DNA of 64,000 bases from Pyrus communis. Lineage: Eukaryota > Streptophyta > Magnoliopsida > Rosales > Rosaceae. Shown in pieces: positions 1-12,420 of this stretch. The stretch is from positions 13,043,501-13,107,500 of the forward strand of contig NC_084808.1 of NCBI RefSeq assembly GCF_963583255.1, given 5' to 3'. Position 1 is the stretch's first letter. Each line of letters starts with the position of its first letter. A program made the position numbers and the translations under genes. The notes under the pieces are model-generated. The model worked only from the letters and a program-made list of their open reading frames with translations. It had not been told where the DNA came from and did no database searches.

Positions 1-1100
1 ATTGGTGTGGACCTCTTTTATTACGTAAGGTCCATCCCACTTTGATGTGAACTTGCTTTTTGTTTTGTGAGTAGTGATGATGGGCCTTCGTAATGTCAAG
101 ACAAGATCTCCAGTTTGGAAAGACCTTGGGCGGACTTTCTTGTTGAAAGCCTTGGGTAGCCGTGCTTGGTAGCATTCCAAATGTTGTTGAGCTTTGAGCC
201 TCATTTCATTGAATGCTTCTAACTCTTGAAGTTGTAGATTTGCATTTTCCCTTTTAGTCAAGCCTTCTTGTATAGCCATCCTTAGTGAGAGGATTTGACT
301 TTTGAGCGACATAACAACTTCCACGCCATATACGAGAGAATAAGGTATAGCTTAGGTAGGAGTTCTATGTGTTGTCCTATATGCCCAAAGTGATTCACTT
401 GTTATTTCATGCCAGTCTCTCTTTGTTAAGCCGATTACCTTCTTTAGGAGGTTGCACATCGTTTTGTTGAATGTTTCCGCAAGACCATTGGTTGAAGCAT
501 GATACATAGAAGACTTGTGCTGCTTGAATTTGTATTTCTTGCAGAGCTCATCCATGAGTCGGTTGGAGAACTGTTTTTCATTGTCGGTGATGATGTAGCG
601 AGGCACACCATATTGATGGATGATATGCTCTTTGATGAAACAAATGATAGTTTCCTTCTTGACTTCCCTTAAGGGTATGGCTTCAACCTACTTGGAGAAG
701 TAATCTGTTATAGATAGGATATAAGCTTCTCATGGAGATGACTTTGGTGTGATTGGTTCTACGACATCCAATCTCCATGCATCAAACGGCTATGAAGCAA
801 TTGTAGGGTCTAATGGTTCAGGCGGTTGATGTATGAAGTTGGCGTGGAATTGGCAGGCTTGGCACTTTTTGGCATACTCTAGGCAATCCTTCACCATGCT
901 TGGCTAGTAGTAACCCATTCTTTTGAGATGGAAATGTAGCTTTGGTCTAGACTAATGCGCCCCGCATATGCCTGAGTGTGCTTCTTCCATGACTTGATTG
1001 GCTTTTTCCTCACCTAGGCATCTCAGAAGTACTCATTCAAAAAAGCATTGGTAGAGTGCTCATTTGTAGTAAAGGAAGCGAGGTGCTGGTTGACATATTT
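1..1100 (-). pseudogene. Integrase remnant of Tat element 1
   Basis: The longest open stretch (352-606) holds the second half of the catalytic core. An Asp in the TDN context and a Glu in the NGLAET context are separated by exactly 35 residues, which fits the D,D35E rule for integrases. It is followed by the usual WAYRTTHRTPT stretch. Further right (about 830-1010) a broken frame carries the H2C2 zinc region, including KCQACQFHANF. Integrase would insert the cDNA into the host chromosome. Stops and frameshifts separate these blocks, so this is a pseudogene. The C-terminal end continues to the left of the window. Confidence 0.85.
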
Positions 1101-1289
1101 CAGAGCGGTGTCTAGGATTGTCTGGAATCTTTTCATGCTCAAAGTCGTCGATCAGTGGTTGTCTCCACTATTTAGTGTTGACTAGAAGTATTGAGATGAT
1201 GTTTGTATCATTCAGTAGTATTTTAGTGACGAGCGGGATCACCCATCATTGGTAAACTGGCATGTCTGCATCGTCGTCTTCTCCAGTGC

Positions 1290-1760
1290 CATACTTAAGG
1301 CTAGGTTAGCGAGAACGTCTGCCATTTGATTTTCTTTTCTTGGCATATGTTCTAGCGTCACGGCCTCAAACTTTTATAGCAATTGAGTTGCTAGCTGAAA
1401 GTATAGGATGTGATCATCTTTCCTCATTTCATATTCAGTTAAGAGTTGATTAATTATGAGCTTGGGGTCGCCATACACTTCTAGCATTGTGATTTGCATG
1501 TCGATCACCATTTGGAGCCCAATGATCAATGCTTGGTACTCAATGACGTTGTTAAAGCATAGCTCGCTTAGTCGGATGGAATAGGGTAGTACTTGTCTTT
1601 ATGGTGACATGAATACTACTCCTGCCCCTGCTCCGTCCATTTGTGTGGATTCGTCAAAGAACATTGTCTATGTCGAGAAGATGTCGATGTAGAACACGTC
1701 CTCGTTAGGCAAGTCGTCTGAGATTTTCCAATAGGCTGGGGTTGGATGGTCAACAAGGAA
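1290..1760 (-). pseudogene. Second (archaeal-type) RNase H domain of Tat element 1
   Basis: Reverse translation gives a broken RNase H-like domain with a VYGDPKLIINQL block, followed by KFEAVTLEHMPRKENQMADVLANLA. This lies between the first RNase H and integrase, as in Tat-lineage elements, where it is thought to supplement the degraded polyprotein RNase H. The third acidic residue (the D of VYGD) is kept here, unlike the plus-strand copy at 24531-25030, which has N. Several stops show it is not functional. Confidence 0.7.
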
Positions 1761-1899
1761 ATCTGCTAGGGCTTGTCCCTTGACAGCTTTAGCTGGGACG
1801 CAAATGATTTCATATTAATTGAGAAACAATGCCCATTTAGCTAGTTGCCCTGTCAGAATGGGTTTGGACATAACGTACTTGACAGGGTCGGCTTTAGCA

Positions 1900-2230
1900 A
1901 CCAAGTGGATGGTTTAAGCATGCATGTAGTGTCTTAGCTTTTGGACGTCGAAGACTAGGGCAAGTCACATCTTTTTGATTGGTAAGTAGTTGGGCTTGGC
2001 ACCAGTGAGAGTTCTACTTAGGTAGTAGAGTGTTTTTTCCTTTTGGTCTTCATTTTCTTGTGCCAATAGTGCTTCAACGAAACCCTCATGTGCGGCAATG
2101 TATAGGATGTAAGACTTGGCAGACACTGGAGTTCCTAAGATATATGGGCTTGCCATGTACCTTTTTATGCTCTTAAAGGTATTGCAACATGCATAATCCC
2201 ATATGAACGGAGAGTCCTTCTTCATGAGTC
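1900..2230 (-). pseudogene. First RNase H domain of Tat element 1
   Basis: The open stretch 1965-2225 encodes the start of the polyprotein RNase H: KSIKRYMASPYILGTPV, then AAHEGFVEALLAQENE and LYYLSRTLTGAKPNY. This resembles the RT-RNaseH domain found C-terminal to gypsy RT. It follows the RT remnant in the expected order. The part after TGAKPNY is in another frame. It is a fragment with no intact active site visible in one frame. Confidence 0.75.
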
Positions 2231-3010
2231 CGACTGAAGGGTTGACATCGTCCAGCGAGATTGGACATGAAGCGTCTAATAAAGGCTAGCCGCCCTTGTA
2301 GACTTTTCAGCTCGTGTAAGTTCCTTGGTTTGGGCATGCTTTGGATGGCCTTGATCTTCGATTGGTTTACTTCAATGCCACATTGCTTGACAATGAGCCG
2401 AGGAACTTCCTAGAAGTGACGCCAAATGAACACTTCAACGAGTTCATTTTGAGGTTGTAGTGCCGTAGTTTGTTAAACATCATTCATAAATCCTTTAAGT
2501 GATCAGATCTCTTTTTGGTCTTAACAACTACGTCGTTCATGTAACATTCTACGTTTTTGTGTAGCATATTGTTGAAGATTTTTTGCATTGCGTATTGATA
2601 TGTAGCCCCATTGTTCTTCAAGCCAAAGGGCATTACCTTGTAGCAGTAGATACCTTTTGGAGTGCGAAAAGCTGTTAATTCCTCGTCTTTGGGAGCCATG
2701 CGGATTTGATTGTACTAAGAAGAGCCATCCCATGAATGATAGTGCCTTGTGGCCAGTGGTTGTGTCCACCATGATTTCGATGATTGGCAAAGGAAAGTCA
2801 TGTTTTGGGCAAGCATCGTTAAAGTTGCGGAAATCTACGCAAACACGTATTTGTTCAGATTTCTTAAGGACAATGACGATATTGGAGATCCATTTAGGGT
2901 ATTGCACTTCTCGAATGAAGCTTGCTTCGATTAGCTTGTCAATCTCGGCCTCAATTTGTGAGATGAGCTTGGATCGATAGCGTCTTTGAGTTTGCTTTAT
3001 CGATCGCATT
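2230..3010 (-). pseudogene. Reverse transcriptase remnant of Tat element 1
   Basis: Two overlapping frames together carry a gypsy-type RT. The fingers read IKQTQRRYRSKL, then EIDKLIEASFIREVQYPKW and VCVDFRNFNDACPKHDFPLP. The palm reads MAPKDEELTAFRTPKGIYCYKVMPFGL, then ECYMNDVVVKTKK. The box that should be Y-x-D-D reads YMND, so the first catalytic Asp is replaced by Asn. A frameshift near the SFMDGSS region separates the two halves. It would have copied element RNA into DNA but is clearly dead. A plus-strand ORF at 2657-2980 is only its antisense shadow. Confidence 0.85.
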
Positions 3011-5320
3011 CCAGTTTTTGAGTTTGTTTTATGGTAGGGTCAAGGCTGGGCATTTCTTTGTAGGTCCAAGGAAAGACGTCTATGTACTCCATTAGCAGTT
3101 GGTAGTACTCCTCGATCTCGTCTGCACTTAGTAGTGCACTTACGAAGATAGGCTTTGATTCCTCGCTTGTGCCTAAGTTGAGCTCCTTAAGATCATCAAA
3201 TGTGGCTTGCCCTTCATCCTCAAGTTGTGGTGGCACATCAGTGCTGTCTTCCTTGGGGATTTCATCTTTTTTGTCTTCTTGGATTGTGATGAGGAAGACG
3301 TCCTGAACCTTCTCTTCAGTGCCATCCTCTTGGGCTTGTTGGTGTGAAGATTGGCCAGTGTGGATGATGGTGCACCTCTTTAGCTTCAGTTATCTTTTTG
3401 TGTCAACTTCCAAGGTTGCTTAGTGCTTCATCCTTGAAAGAATCGAGCTTTAAATTTCGTCCTTTGCTGCTAGACTGTCGATCATTTCTCCTTTTGGCAT
3501 TGTCTTCCTCTTTCTAGAAGGTTGCTTAGTTTTTTCAAGTCTTTCCAAGATAGATCGTCGTGGAGAAGAGTTAGTCGTGTTGCTTTGTTTCTTAGGTTTT
3601 GACAACCTTCAAAAACAGAGCTTTGGGGTATTGGTGTGTTAAGCCGCTTGAAGACGGAAGTTTGATCTTGACCACCAATGAGATCAAGTGCCAAAATTCT
3701 GGGTTTTGAATGATTTAGACTGTCAAAGACTGACGTTTGAAGGGCTGGTTTAGGCTCATCTTGATTTTGTTTAACGCTCACACTGATTTGTTGAGCACTA
3801 ACGTTTTTTTACTTTGCTTGAAATCTTCACGGGTTTATTTGGTGTGAAGGCAAGTCTAGCTTTATTGTTGTCAACTCTGTAACCATGCTCATTCAAATTC
3901 TTCTGAGTTTCGGTGAAGTCATGTTCTTTGTCATTGATGGTGTCTGCATTATTCTTTCCAAGATTGAAGGGAAGGCGAAATCGTACCCACCATTTGACAT
4001 GAGTTTGTAGGCGTTTGGGTCAAAACCTTCTTCGATTTTCTTGGTTGGAAGAGTGCTTGGTTCCGCCCATTTTGGTAGGGGTTTTACGAAACCTTGTGGT
4101 GGTTTTGATAATTTAGCATCACTTAGTTGTATTAGAGGTACAACCACTTTTGTCTTAAGTAGCTTTACATTATCCTTGTGTAATTGTGTGCCGGCTTTGC
4201 TTGTTCCAGTTTCGAATTGGTATTACCCATTCTTTCTTCTCAACACGGGGTATTAGAAGATGGGTGTGTTTGATATTTTTGAGGGCATCACACTCCCTTT
4301 GGTTGTTGTGGGCTTAGCAGGCTCATCGTCGTTTTTGCTTGAAGGTGGCACGGCTTCCTTTTCTTGTTTCTTGGGTATAGCTTGCCACTCTTGTTTCTTA
4401 GGTGCGACTTTGCCTATGGATTTGATTTCTTTTGGAAGAGCTTCGGGCACTATGTCTTCATCCATGTAGAACTTGGCGTTCGTGAAGTGTGATTCAGCTT
4501 TGGTAAATGGCTTGGTGTCGCCTTGTATCATCTTTACTAATTCTCGATAAAATTTCAAGCATTGATAAAGGATGGATGGAACCACTCCATTCTTGTGGAT
4601 CCAAGGCCTTCTTAAGAGTAAGCTGTAGGAAGTTCTTACATCAATCACATGGAATAGTGTGCTTGATTTGAGTTCGCCAATGGTTAACTCTACTCGGATC
4701 ATGCCTATCACTCTTTGTCCTTCTTGGTTAAAACCCTGGATTAGGATGCGGCTTGGGGATAGTTCATCCATCTCGATATCGATTGTGGTCATTGTTGACT
4801 TTGTCATGATGATTATGGCCGATCCATTATCCAATGCAGCATGAAGTTGACTTTATGCTCCTTTACATACCCAAAGATGAAGAGAAGAATATTATGAGGC
4901 TTTGATCCCAACAGCCAGTCTTCGTCAGTAAAGTTGATTGCATCATGGGCGACACAACATGTGGCATACTCATGTGGCCAAAGTTTAAAGCCTTTTGTCC
5001 TTGCTTTCTTGCAGTTTGTGCTCATAGGGACTCACCAAGACCGCTATTAGTGTTTTTTGCATCTCCTTGGGCAATAGTAGTGCTTCATCAATGCTAAAAT
5101 GTGCCGACATGCTTTCTTTGAGCGTGAGGGTCTTCTTTTCCTCGATGGTGATAACTTTGCCTTTTGAAGGCTCTTCTATCTCCACTTTAACCATGTGACA
5201 AGCAGCGGTAGTGCACTGTTGGAAAAAGTATTTTAGGAAGTACTCGTGCAAGGAGACGAGAATGCGCGGCTCTTGCTCCATAAGTTCCCCTATGTAAGTT
5301 GGCTTAGCAATTTTCACGGT
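3010..5320 (-). pseudogene. Aspartic protease and linker remnant of Tat element 1
   Basis: The open stretch 4253-4834 carries an LDNGSA active-site motif (usually D-S/T/G-G), then DELSPSRILIQGFNQ, ELTIGELKSSTLFHVID and LLLRRPWIHKNGVVPS. This is the retropepsin fold typical of Tat polyproteins. Just upstream (4813-5317), in other frames, is the gag-protease linker. Downstream, 3010-4250 is a low-complexity linker leading to RT, with stops. The catalytic Asp is kept in this copy, but an indel just before it shifts the frame. Confidence 0.75.
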
Positions 5321-5619
5321 TCTTTATGGCTTCCTATTGTTGTGGCGACGATGCTCTCTCCCTTGTTCCACCTTTGGCCATATCGCTTGTGGTCTTAGCT
5401 TCCTTGTCTTTTTGTAGGTCACCAGTGTCCATCATTCTTCGTTGTTGGTAGGTGCATTTTGGTCGCTTACCCTAAGCGATGGTTGTGCAGAAGGTGCCAT
5501 GTAGCTTGAGTATGGACGGGAGTGGTCAGGTGTTACTTAGAGAGGCACGATATCGAAGGATCCAAACATAATCATGGTAGTGTGTGTTGAGATCATGTCT
5601 TCTAGGTCGAGTTCAATTT

Positions 5620-7247
5620 GCCCTTTGTTGTGCTAGCTTCATGATGAGCTCCTTGAGGATGAAGCACTTGCCAATAGGGTGACTCACTTGCCAACATGAT
5701 GACTCATGATACGATGATACTTGCAGTACCTATGATTGTTAATGCGATTTATCTTTTCGGGGTGCTTGTATTCAGGTAACTCAATTATCTTATTTTCTAG
5801 CAAGTTGTCTAGCATTGTAACCGCGTCATAGTCAGGAAAAAGGTACGTCTTCTGCTCTAGTTCCCTTAAGGTGTTTTTGTACCTATCTTGGGTGTGAGAA
5901 GGCTCACCTTTCATCTCATTTGTTTTGATTTTGGAGGAGATCTTGACGGGGTATGGCGGAGGTCTTGATGGGGGTAGTATGGACGGCAAAAGCTTTATTA
6001 GTGGGTTTTTTTCTTAGTATTGTCTACCTTTAGAACGAACACCTTATCCTTTTTGAAGTCGATGATCGGATCTTTCTTCCCATGATTGGTAATACTCAAC
6101 TCCATGTCATGGGATCGAGTTGCCAATTCTTCAAAAGTTCTTGGTTTTATGCCTTGGAGGATGTAATGTAGCCCCCAGTGTATGCCTTGGACACACAACT
6201 AAATGAAGGAGGTTTCAGTAAGTCGATCTTTGCGATGTAGACTTAATGAACGCCATCTATTGATGTAGTCGACGATAGGTTCATCCATTTATTGATGTAG
6301 TCGATCTTTGTAATTGTCAGCTCCAGCATGTTTATGGTGCAGCGGGTGTTGTAGAAGCGATTAAGGAATTCCCTTTCAAGTTGATCCCAGCTGTTGATGG
6401 ATTCGGGCTCGAGGTCAATGTACCAGTCAAAGACGTTACCTTTCAACGAGCGCACAAACTGTTTGACAAGGTAGTCTCCATTCGTCCTAGCATTGTTGCA
6501 GGTTTTAATGAAATGGGCAATGTGTTGCTTAGGATTGCCCTTTCCATCGAATTGCATGAATTTGGGCGACTGATAACCCCTTGGCATCGTTAAGGCATCA
6601 ATCCTTTTAGAGTATGGCTTTGAGTACAACACGGAATCATGTGAGCTCCTTTTGTACTGTGCCTTGATGGTGCTTATGATCATCTCTTGTAGTTGTTGGA
6701 TAGAGAGAGATCCTATGAGCGTGGTAGCTCGGTCCACCTCCAACTTCTCTTCGGCTTTCTCCACTAGAGGCTCATCTTCTTCCTCAATTTCTTTTTTTGG
6801 TGGATCAACCTTTGGGTCAGCTTTCTCGTCGTGCTGCACCTTTAGACGGTTGACGTGTGTAGTAATTTGTATGTCATTTTCTTCCACGGTCCTTATCAGC
6901 CTTGCGTTTGCTTTACTCATTTATGCCAGCTGCTCCTCGATTGAAGTCGCACCAGTAGTCATGACTTGTATGGCTACGGGATACGAGCTGCTGCTTAAGT
7001 CGACATCGGAAGTCAATGACTTGGAGTACCTTCTAGGGTTTTTTTCCTTCGGTGCTCCTAGCGAGGCCATGGTGATCCCGGGCTCGTGCCTCGGGTGCTC
7101 TTACTCATTCGGCAGGGTGGAAGGCACAGTAGAGAGAGCTTTTACCTTGCTTTGGGTTGTGGCGCCCAAAGTGCCATCACTTACGGCAAAGATGTTCTTG
7201 TTCTTTGTGTTGGTTGTGGAAACAACTTGATCCTTTCTTGATGCCAT
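5620..7247 (-). pseudogene. gag remnant of Tat element 1
   Basis: Translation begins MASRKDQVVSTTNTKNKN at 7247, soon after the primer site. It continues through a coiled-coil stretch (ENDIQITTHVNRLKVQHDEK) into a retrotransposon gag core: YKRSSHDSVLYSKPYSKRID, KFMQFDGKGNPKQHIAHF, then GNVFDWYIDLEPESINSW and LEREFLNRFYNTRC. Gag forms the virus-like particle. Frames break near 6920, 6240 and 5990, so it is a pseudogene. The C-terminal part (NHRYCKYHRIMSHHVGK) ends near 5620. Confidence 0.85.
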
Positions 7248-7292
7248 TTGTGCTTCTTGCGGATTTGAAGACAGAGATGAAAGGTAGAGATG

Positions 7293-7312
7293 TCCATCAG
7301 GCGTGCCAAATT
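7293..7312 (-). promoter_or_regulatory. Primer binding site of Tat element 1
   Basis: Directly next to the inner end of the LTR (minus strand) is AATTTGGCACGCCTGATGG. The plus-strand copy at 20159 has AATTTGGCACGCTCGGTGG in the same place. It is not the common initiator-Met site (TGGTATCAGAGC); I did not assign the tRNA. Confidence 0.6.
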
Positions 7313-8238
7313 TGTAAACACTAAAATTCAGCAACGAATGAAACGAGAACATGTGTACGAAGTAGATTTGTATTGATGAATTTGTAGGATTACAATCTCT
7401 ATTTATAATTTTGCTCTGATTCAATCTTTAAATTTGATGTACATCTGTAGGTTATTGATCCAAGGGTCGCGATGACTTGATCTTGGATGAACAATTGAAC
7501 GATTTGCTTTAAGTTTTGAGCTTGAAACAATGCATGGATAGTCTTCACCTCAAGGTTTGTGTATGACCTGTGGCAAAAGTGATGTTGATGTAGGATTTCG
7601 TTGATTCAAGGGTCTTGACGACTTGATCTTGAATTGAACGTTGTTACAAGTTTTGAGCTTACAACAAAGTCTTGAAGGAATCGGCACGAGTGTTTGTTAA
7701 TTCTTCAAGGGAGTGCTTCGGCTTTGGTTGAAAGAAAGCTTCGGCTTTGATTGTGCGTTCTTTGAAGAGAGCTTTGGCAGCTTATTAGTCTTCAAACATT
7801 TGGTAATGGTTCTTCTCAATGTGAGAATTTCGGCCGTTGAATGTAGAAATTGTCGACCCTTTGTTTGTCTTGGGACCTTGTATTTAGACTTCCAAAGCCA
7901 TGCCTTTGGGTGGATTTGGCTTTGATTTGTGTCTTGCTTCAGCCACTTTCCCTTGTTTGGCCGAATTATAGGGCTTTCTTGCCTATTTTGTGAGCAATCT
8001 TCAATTCTTGCTTGTTTTGTGAAGATGCTTTAGCTTTCTTTTCGGTTTTGAGAGCAATTTGGACCCCTTGCTTTTAAAGATATTTCTTCCCCTTTGCCGA
8101 ATTTTAGGAATGCTTTTGAGCTTCCTTTGCTTGATTTGTGCCACATGTCATTGATGACTTGTCCATTTGTGATGAGTCATATACCACGTGGAGCTTTGTG
8201 ATGCATTATTTGCATGCAACGAAATTTACATGTCTACA
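7313..8238 (-). repeat. 5' LTR of Tat element 1 (926 bp)
   Basis: On the minus strand this begins TGTAGACATGTAAATTTCG and ends GTGTTTACA, with TG...CA ends. It is collinear with LTR-A at 19233-20158, which has the same length. It contains the shared GCATCACAAAGCTCCACGTGG block and a TATAAATA box. The single Tat LTR here marks the 5' end of element 1. The sequence to its right is unrelated. Confidence 0.9.
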
Positions 8239-9046
8239 GCCTTCTTTGAAGTTGCTTTTCTTTCTACGCTTGATCCTTATTATACTTCAGTTGCTTATTT
8301 TTTGCTCTGCAAAATATATCAATCTCCAAGTCTATTTTCCATTTTTCTGTTTGGAAGAAATTAAATGTTAATGCATCTGTTTTCTCGGGGAGGTTCTATG
8401 GCCTCGTTCTTATGGGTTAAATGCTGAATGTTAAAAGATGGTGCGTCTTTGACAGATATACACAATCAGCAGATAAGATGGGCCGTTGCCTGTATGTATG
8501 TGAAAATCAGAGCTCCTGTATTTTGGCGTCAAATAGTTGAAGTTTCCTACAGTCAATTCAACCAGGGGGAACAAACACTATGGAGAATGCACTGGTAACT
8601 CAGCTAAATGTTTGAAGCCAGCAAACAAAACGTTTTGGTCACGGAAACTGACTAGGAAATATGGGCATCACCTAAACAGGTATTTTAGCTATATTTTGGC
8701 ACATCATAACTCTTTGTCATGTTCCTATCCTAGCACTTAAATATAAATCATAAATTTTAATCTAATTAAAGTTGTTAAAACCATAAGAGATTTAGAAAAA
8801 CACAAATAATAATATGGCAGGATGAAACTTTGAGGAAGCAGAGTCAAAAGTAAAACCCACATATTTGGGTTTGTTGAAGTTATGCAGGTCCTTTCACAAG
8901 TAGAAGAAATTCTGAAAATACCAAAAGCAGTGTTAGCAGTGGTACTGGTACCAAACAGGGTATTAATCTATAATACTGCGCAACATGTGCCACACAAGTC
9001 TTAAATTTGGATGTTATAGACATGCATGCCTTAGCAGTTAAGGGTT
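8239..9046. other. Intergenic stretch, no gene recognised
   Basis: AT-rich sequence with only short ORFs (for example 8537-8740) and no recognisable domain. It flanks the Tat LTR on its outer side. I see nothing functional in it. Confidence 0.5.
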
Positions 9047-9245
9047 GAGAGGAGGCATATTCATGGTAGCAAGGATTATAGTATTCTGGTACCCTCATTT
9101 AGGAGTTTACGCTTGGAAGGAGGCTTATCAATGGCTGCAAGGATTCTAGTATTATGGGACCGTCATATAAATATATTTGGTTACATTAAGAGGAGGTCTA
9201 TTTTGTGTAGCAAGGATTATAGTATTATGATACTCTCATATAAAT
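9047..9245. repeat. Three degenerate tandem copies of about 70 bp
   Basis: The block GCAAGGATT(A/C)TAGTATT, followed by a (T/C)CTCATATAAATATAT-like tail, occurs three times at about 70-bp spacing: near 9068, 9138 and 9210. Each copy is preceded by an AGGAGG-like string. Copies differ at many sites. It ends just before the LTR that starts at 9252. Confidence 0.6.
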
Positions 9246-9251
9246 ATATAT

Positions 9252-9846
9252 TGTGGAGCCTAAAATAATCTCAAATATTCTAGAGGCGACACGTGGACTT
9301 TTATTCAAGAAAGACAAGATTAATGGGCAGGTTTCTTAGATGCTCCCACGCGCAGCTCACACCCTTGGAGGTCTCAGCAGCTGAACACAACTGCCCACAT
9401 CTCACTTGCCCTTGGTAAGGAATTAAAGATAAGGATTAATTAACCAAATCCTATCTTTAATTGATTCCAAATTGAAGATTGATTCCAATCAAGTAAGTAA
9501 TCCTAATTTAAATCAATTTAGGATTATTACCCTATTATCTCAAGATATTATCTCTTATTAAATATCTTGGGAATAATTAGAGAATATCTCTCCATTAAAC
9601 ACTATATGGCCAGCCCTAGCCCTATAAATACCTCATATTCTACCAAATTTTGAGAGCTTTTGCAATCCTAAAAAGCCTTAAACACTTTACTCTCTCACAA
9701 AAACTAACTTAAGCATCGGAGATCCGTTGACCTAAACACCCCCCCACCTCCTAGGTGCGTGAGGCTTAGGTCTTTAATCAAAGGTGTTGATTGTTTTGCA
9801 GGTGCATTTTCGTCAAGACAGAAGACGGCGGAAATTTGCATCGACA
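9252..9846 (+). repeat. LTR of a Ty3/gypsy element (595 bp)
   Basis: Begins TGTGGAGCCTAAAATAATC and ends TTTGCATCGACA, with TG...CA ends. It is followed at once by AATTGGTGCTTTCATTGAG, a primer-site and leader string familiar from plant gypsy elements. It includes a CCCTATAAATACC promoter-like box near 9620. No matching second LTR is present in the window. Confidence 0.75.
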
Positions 9847-11460
9847 AATTGGTGCTTTCATTGAGAGCTGATTCAAAACACTCAAAGAAGCTTCTTGCAT
9901 TAGTTCCTTGAATTTTCTGTTACGTTGAATTTCTCACACATCGTATCAATTAATTTTTCCTAGCAAAATTTCTTGATCAATCCTTGGAGAAAGGATACAA
10001 TGGTAGGAAATTCAGAAACTACGACGAATGGAACTCTATATGTGGAAATATTTGGACCGAAGAGTGGAGAAGAGGGCATAGCCCCACGACAGAGATCCTC
10101 AAGGCTCAACGCGACGGCATGAGGAGCCCCACCGCCGTGGAGTTGCGCCACCACCATCACCATCGTGACCCAGCAGCCATGGCAAGGCCACTAGGCCACT
10201 GCACCACTTCCACCAAACCCTAGGCAGGAGGCCCAGAAATTGGTAGCTGCCATAGCAAGCCCTGGGTAGGAGGCCCAGCCCAATGCAGTAGCAGGCCTTG
10301 TTATATAGCAGGCCCAAGCCCGAGCCTAGAATTCGACAGCTGCTGCTAGTCGGGCAGCTCAATGGGCCCAAGCCCAAGCCACCTAGCCAGTAGGCCATGA
10401 TGTGGTAGCTTAACAGCTAGGAGGGCCCACGGTCATGCAGGCCCAAGGTAAGCAAGCGTCGGTCCAATGCACCTCACAACCCGTTCCGACGATTTGGCAT
10501 GCAGCCTAATTCATTCCAAAGCCATCTTCAGCGATCCAGATTCCGACCACCGATCATGCGATCGATTCAGGGTTACTTACACCTTACTTTTCTGCAGGAA
10601 TCCTTACTTTGGCTCAAGTTTTATACCAGCAGTCCACAATACTTCCACCACACATGGAGACGCCCATCATTCAAGCTCTTCTAATCCAAATGGCAAGCAC
10701 CACCTACCACAGTAAGTCACCAATTTGACAAACGCCCTCACACAGCAGACCACCTTGGTGAACCAACTCCTTGAGCGCATCGAGATGCAGGACGTCCCAG
10801 ATGAGGTGTCTCGAAGCAAGACAAGGTCAGAAGAACGTGACTGATTTCAGCGATGTCCTGGTAAAGAGCTGCTCAGCCCGCCGCGAACCATGCCTTAGGT
10901 TAGTGTGCACTCTGTTTGGGCCCTTAGGGAAACGTCTTCTCCAGCCTAGATGCGCAGAGAAGCGTTCATTCCCAACTTAGCTCACGAGTCAGTGTGCATT
11001 CGAGGTTGGGTTCATACTCCGACGAGCATTCAAGACATTCCGGGAGAAGCGTCCACAAGAGGCTAGGCCCACAAGGATATTTACCTACGAGGCAACAGAG
11101 TGGGCAGCCGCATGACGCATAGAGAAGAGCATGTGAGCAGTACAGCTTAGGTTCCACTAGCAGCAGCGCGATGACGAGCAGCACAGCATGAACCACGTGC
11201 ACAACATCCACGACATAGATGAGTAGGACATGCCAAAGAGCAATATAGGCCGGCAGGTTGGCACCTTAGGTAGCTAAAGGCTCCATTGCCTCCCTAGGCG
11301 TAAATCTAGGAGAAAGTACAAAGACTTGTAGCAAAGAAGTTGCACGGATTTTAGCGCATTGACACTACCGACAATGCCATTTATAGAGATGTGGCCAACC
11401 TGAGCAGGTCACCCTTTATAGACGAGATTGAGCAGTCAAAGCCACCGCAGAAGTTCAGCC
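9847..11460 (+). pseudogene. gypsy leader and gag remnant
   Basis: After the primer site there is a long leader rich in GGCCCAAGCCC strings. Broken frames then resemble gag: QQTTLVNQLLERIEMQDVPDE near 10744, the repeated SVHSRLG/SVHKRLG motif near 10960-11080, and SPFIDEIEQSKPPQKF near 11410. That last stretch normally precedes the gag core. The gag core itself is missing: at about 11460 the sequence switches to copia polymerase. Many stops are present. Confidence 0.6.
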
Positions 11461-12420
11461 TGCCACATTTATGTAAATGACATGATTATTAGTGGAGATG
11501 ACTTCGACGAAATTGTGAAATTGCAAGAGAATCTTGCGGCAAAATTTGAGATTAAGAACTTGGGTGATTTGAAGTATTTCCTTGGGGTTGAAGTTGCTCA
11601 TTCAACTAAAGGTATTTTCTTGTCTCAGTAAATATGTTTTGGATTTGTTAAAGGAAACAGGTATGCTGGGGTGTAAGCGTGTGGATACTCCTATTGTGGA
11701 AAAACATCATTTGGGCATGTATCCGGATCAGAAATCGGTTAATAAAGGGCGATATCAAAGACTTGTAAGGAGACTGATTTATTTGGCTCATACTCGTCCT
11801 GATATTGCTTATGTGGTAAGTGTTGTGGGTCAATTTATGCACTCACCAAGTGTAGATCACATGGCAGTTGTCATGCGTATTTTAGCATATTTGAAGTCTG
11901 CACCTAGTAAAGCGATTTTGTATGGAAGACATGGACATCTAAGAATTGAAGGATTTACTGATGCGGATTAGACATGTGATGTAAACGACAGGCATTCTAC
12001 ATCTAGCTATTTCATTTTTGTTGGAGGGAATTTAGTCACATGGCATAGTAAGAAACAGAAAGTGGTATTGCGGTCATTTGCTGAGGCTTTGGCACAAGGA
12101 GTATGTGAGATTTTGTGGTTACGGAAGCTTCTTTGGGGACTTGGGTTCAAACCGAAGGAGACTATGAAACTATATTGTGATAACAAGTATGCAAGGGAAT
12201 ATAGCAAAAAATCCAGTGCAACATGATAGGATGAAGCATGTGGAGGTTGATAGGCATTTTATTAAAGAGAAACTTGAGAAGAAGATTGTGTCAATACCAT
12301 TCGTGAACTCTAAAGAGCAATTGGCAGATTTTCTTACTCATGCCGTGTGTAGTAGGAAGTTTGATGACTCACTCATCAAGTTGGGCATGTGTGATATCTA
12401 TGCACCAACTCGAGGGGGAC
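11461..12420 (+). pseudogene. Ty1/copia RT C-terminus and RNase H remnant
   Basis: The reading starts YVNDMIISGDD (the copia Y-V-D-D box, here YVND), then LGDLKYFLGVEVAHSTKGIFLSQ. After a frameshift near 11630 it continues YVLDLLKETGMLGCK, RLIYLAHTRPDIAY and GFTDAD, followed by a stop. It then continues in the same frame as an RNase H with VTWHSKKQKVVLRS and, in a further frame, HVEVDRHFIKEKLE. It ends LADFLTHAV and LGMCDIYAPTRGGLL. This order and spelling is the 3' end of a copia polyprotein. Only the last third of pol is present, joined directly to the gypsy gag remnant on its left. Confidence 0.85.

Larger units (their letters stand above)
1..8238 (-). mobile_element. Ty3/gypsy Tat-type LTR retrotransposon, element 1, cut by the window edge
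   Basis: A degenerate LTR retrotransposon reads right to left: LTR, primer site, gag, protease, RT, RNase H, a second RNase H-like domain, then integrase, which runs off position 1. The second RNase H between the first one and integrase is a mark of the plant Tat lineage (Ogre/Retand relatives). All frames are broken by several stops and frameshifts, so it cannot act on its own. The same family occurs on the plus strand from 19233, with very similar protein text and an LTR of the same length. The 3' LTR lies outside the window. Confidence 0.9.

Noticed and set aside
2657..2980. Plus-strand ORF of 107 residues
   Set aside because: Shadow of the reverse transcriptase read on the minus strand.
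10099..10398. 99-residue minus-strand ORF
   Set aside because: Arises from the GC-rich GGCCCAAGCCC leader of the gypsy element on the other strand.
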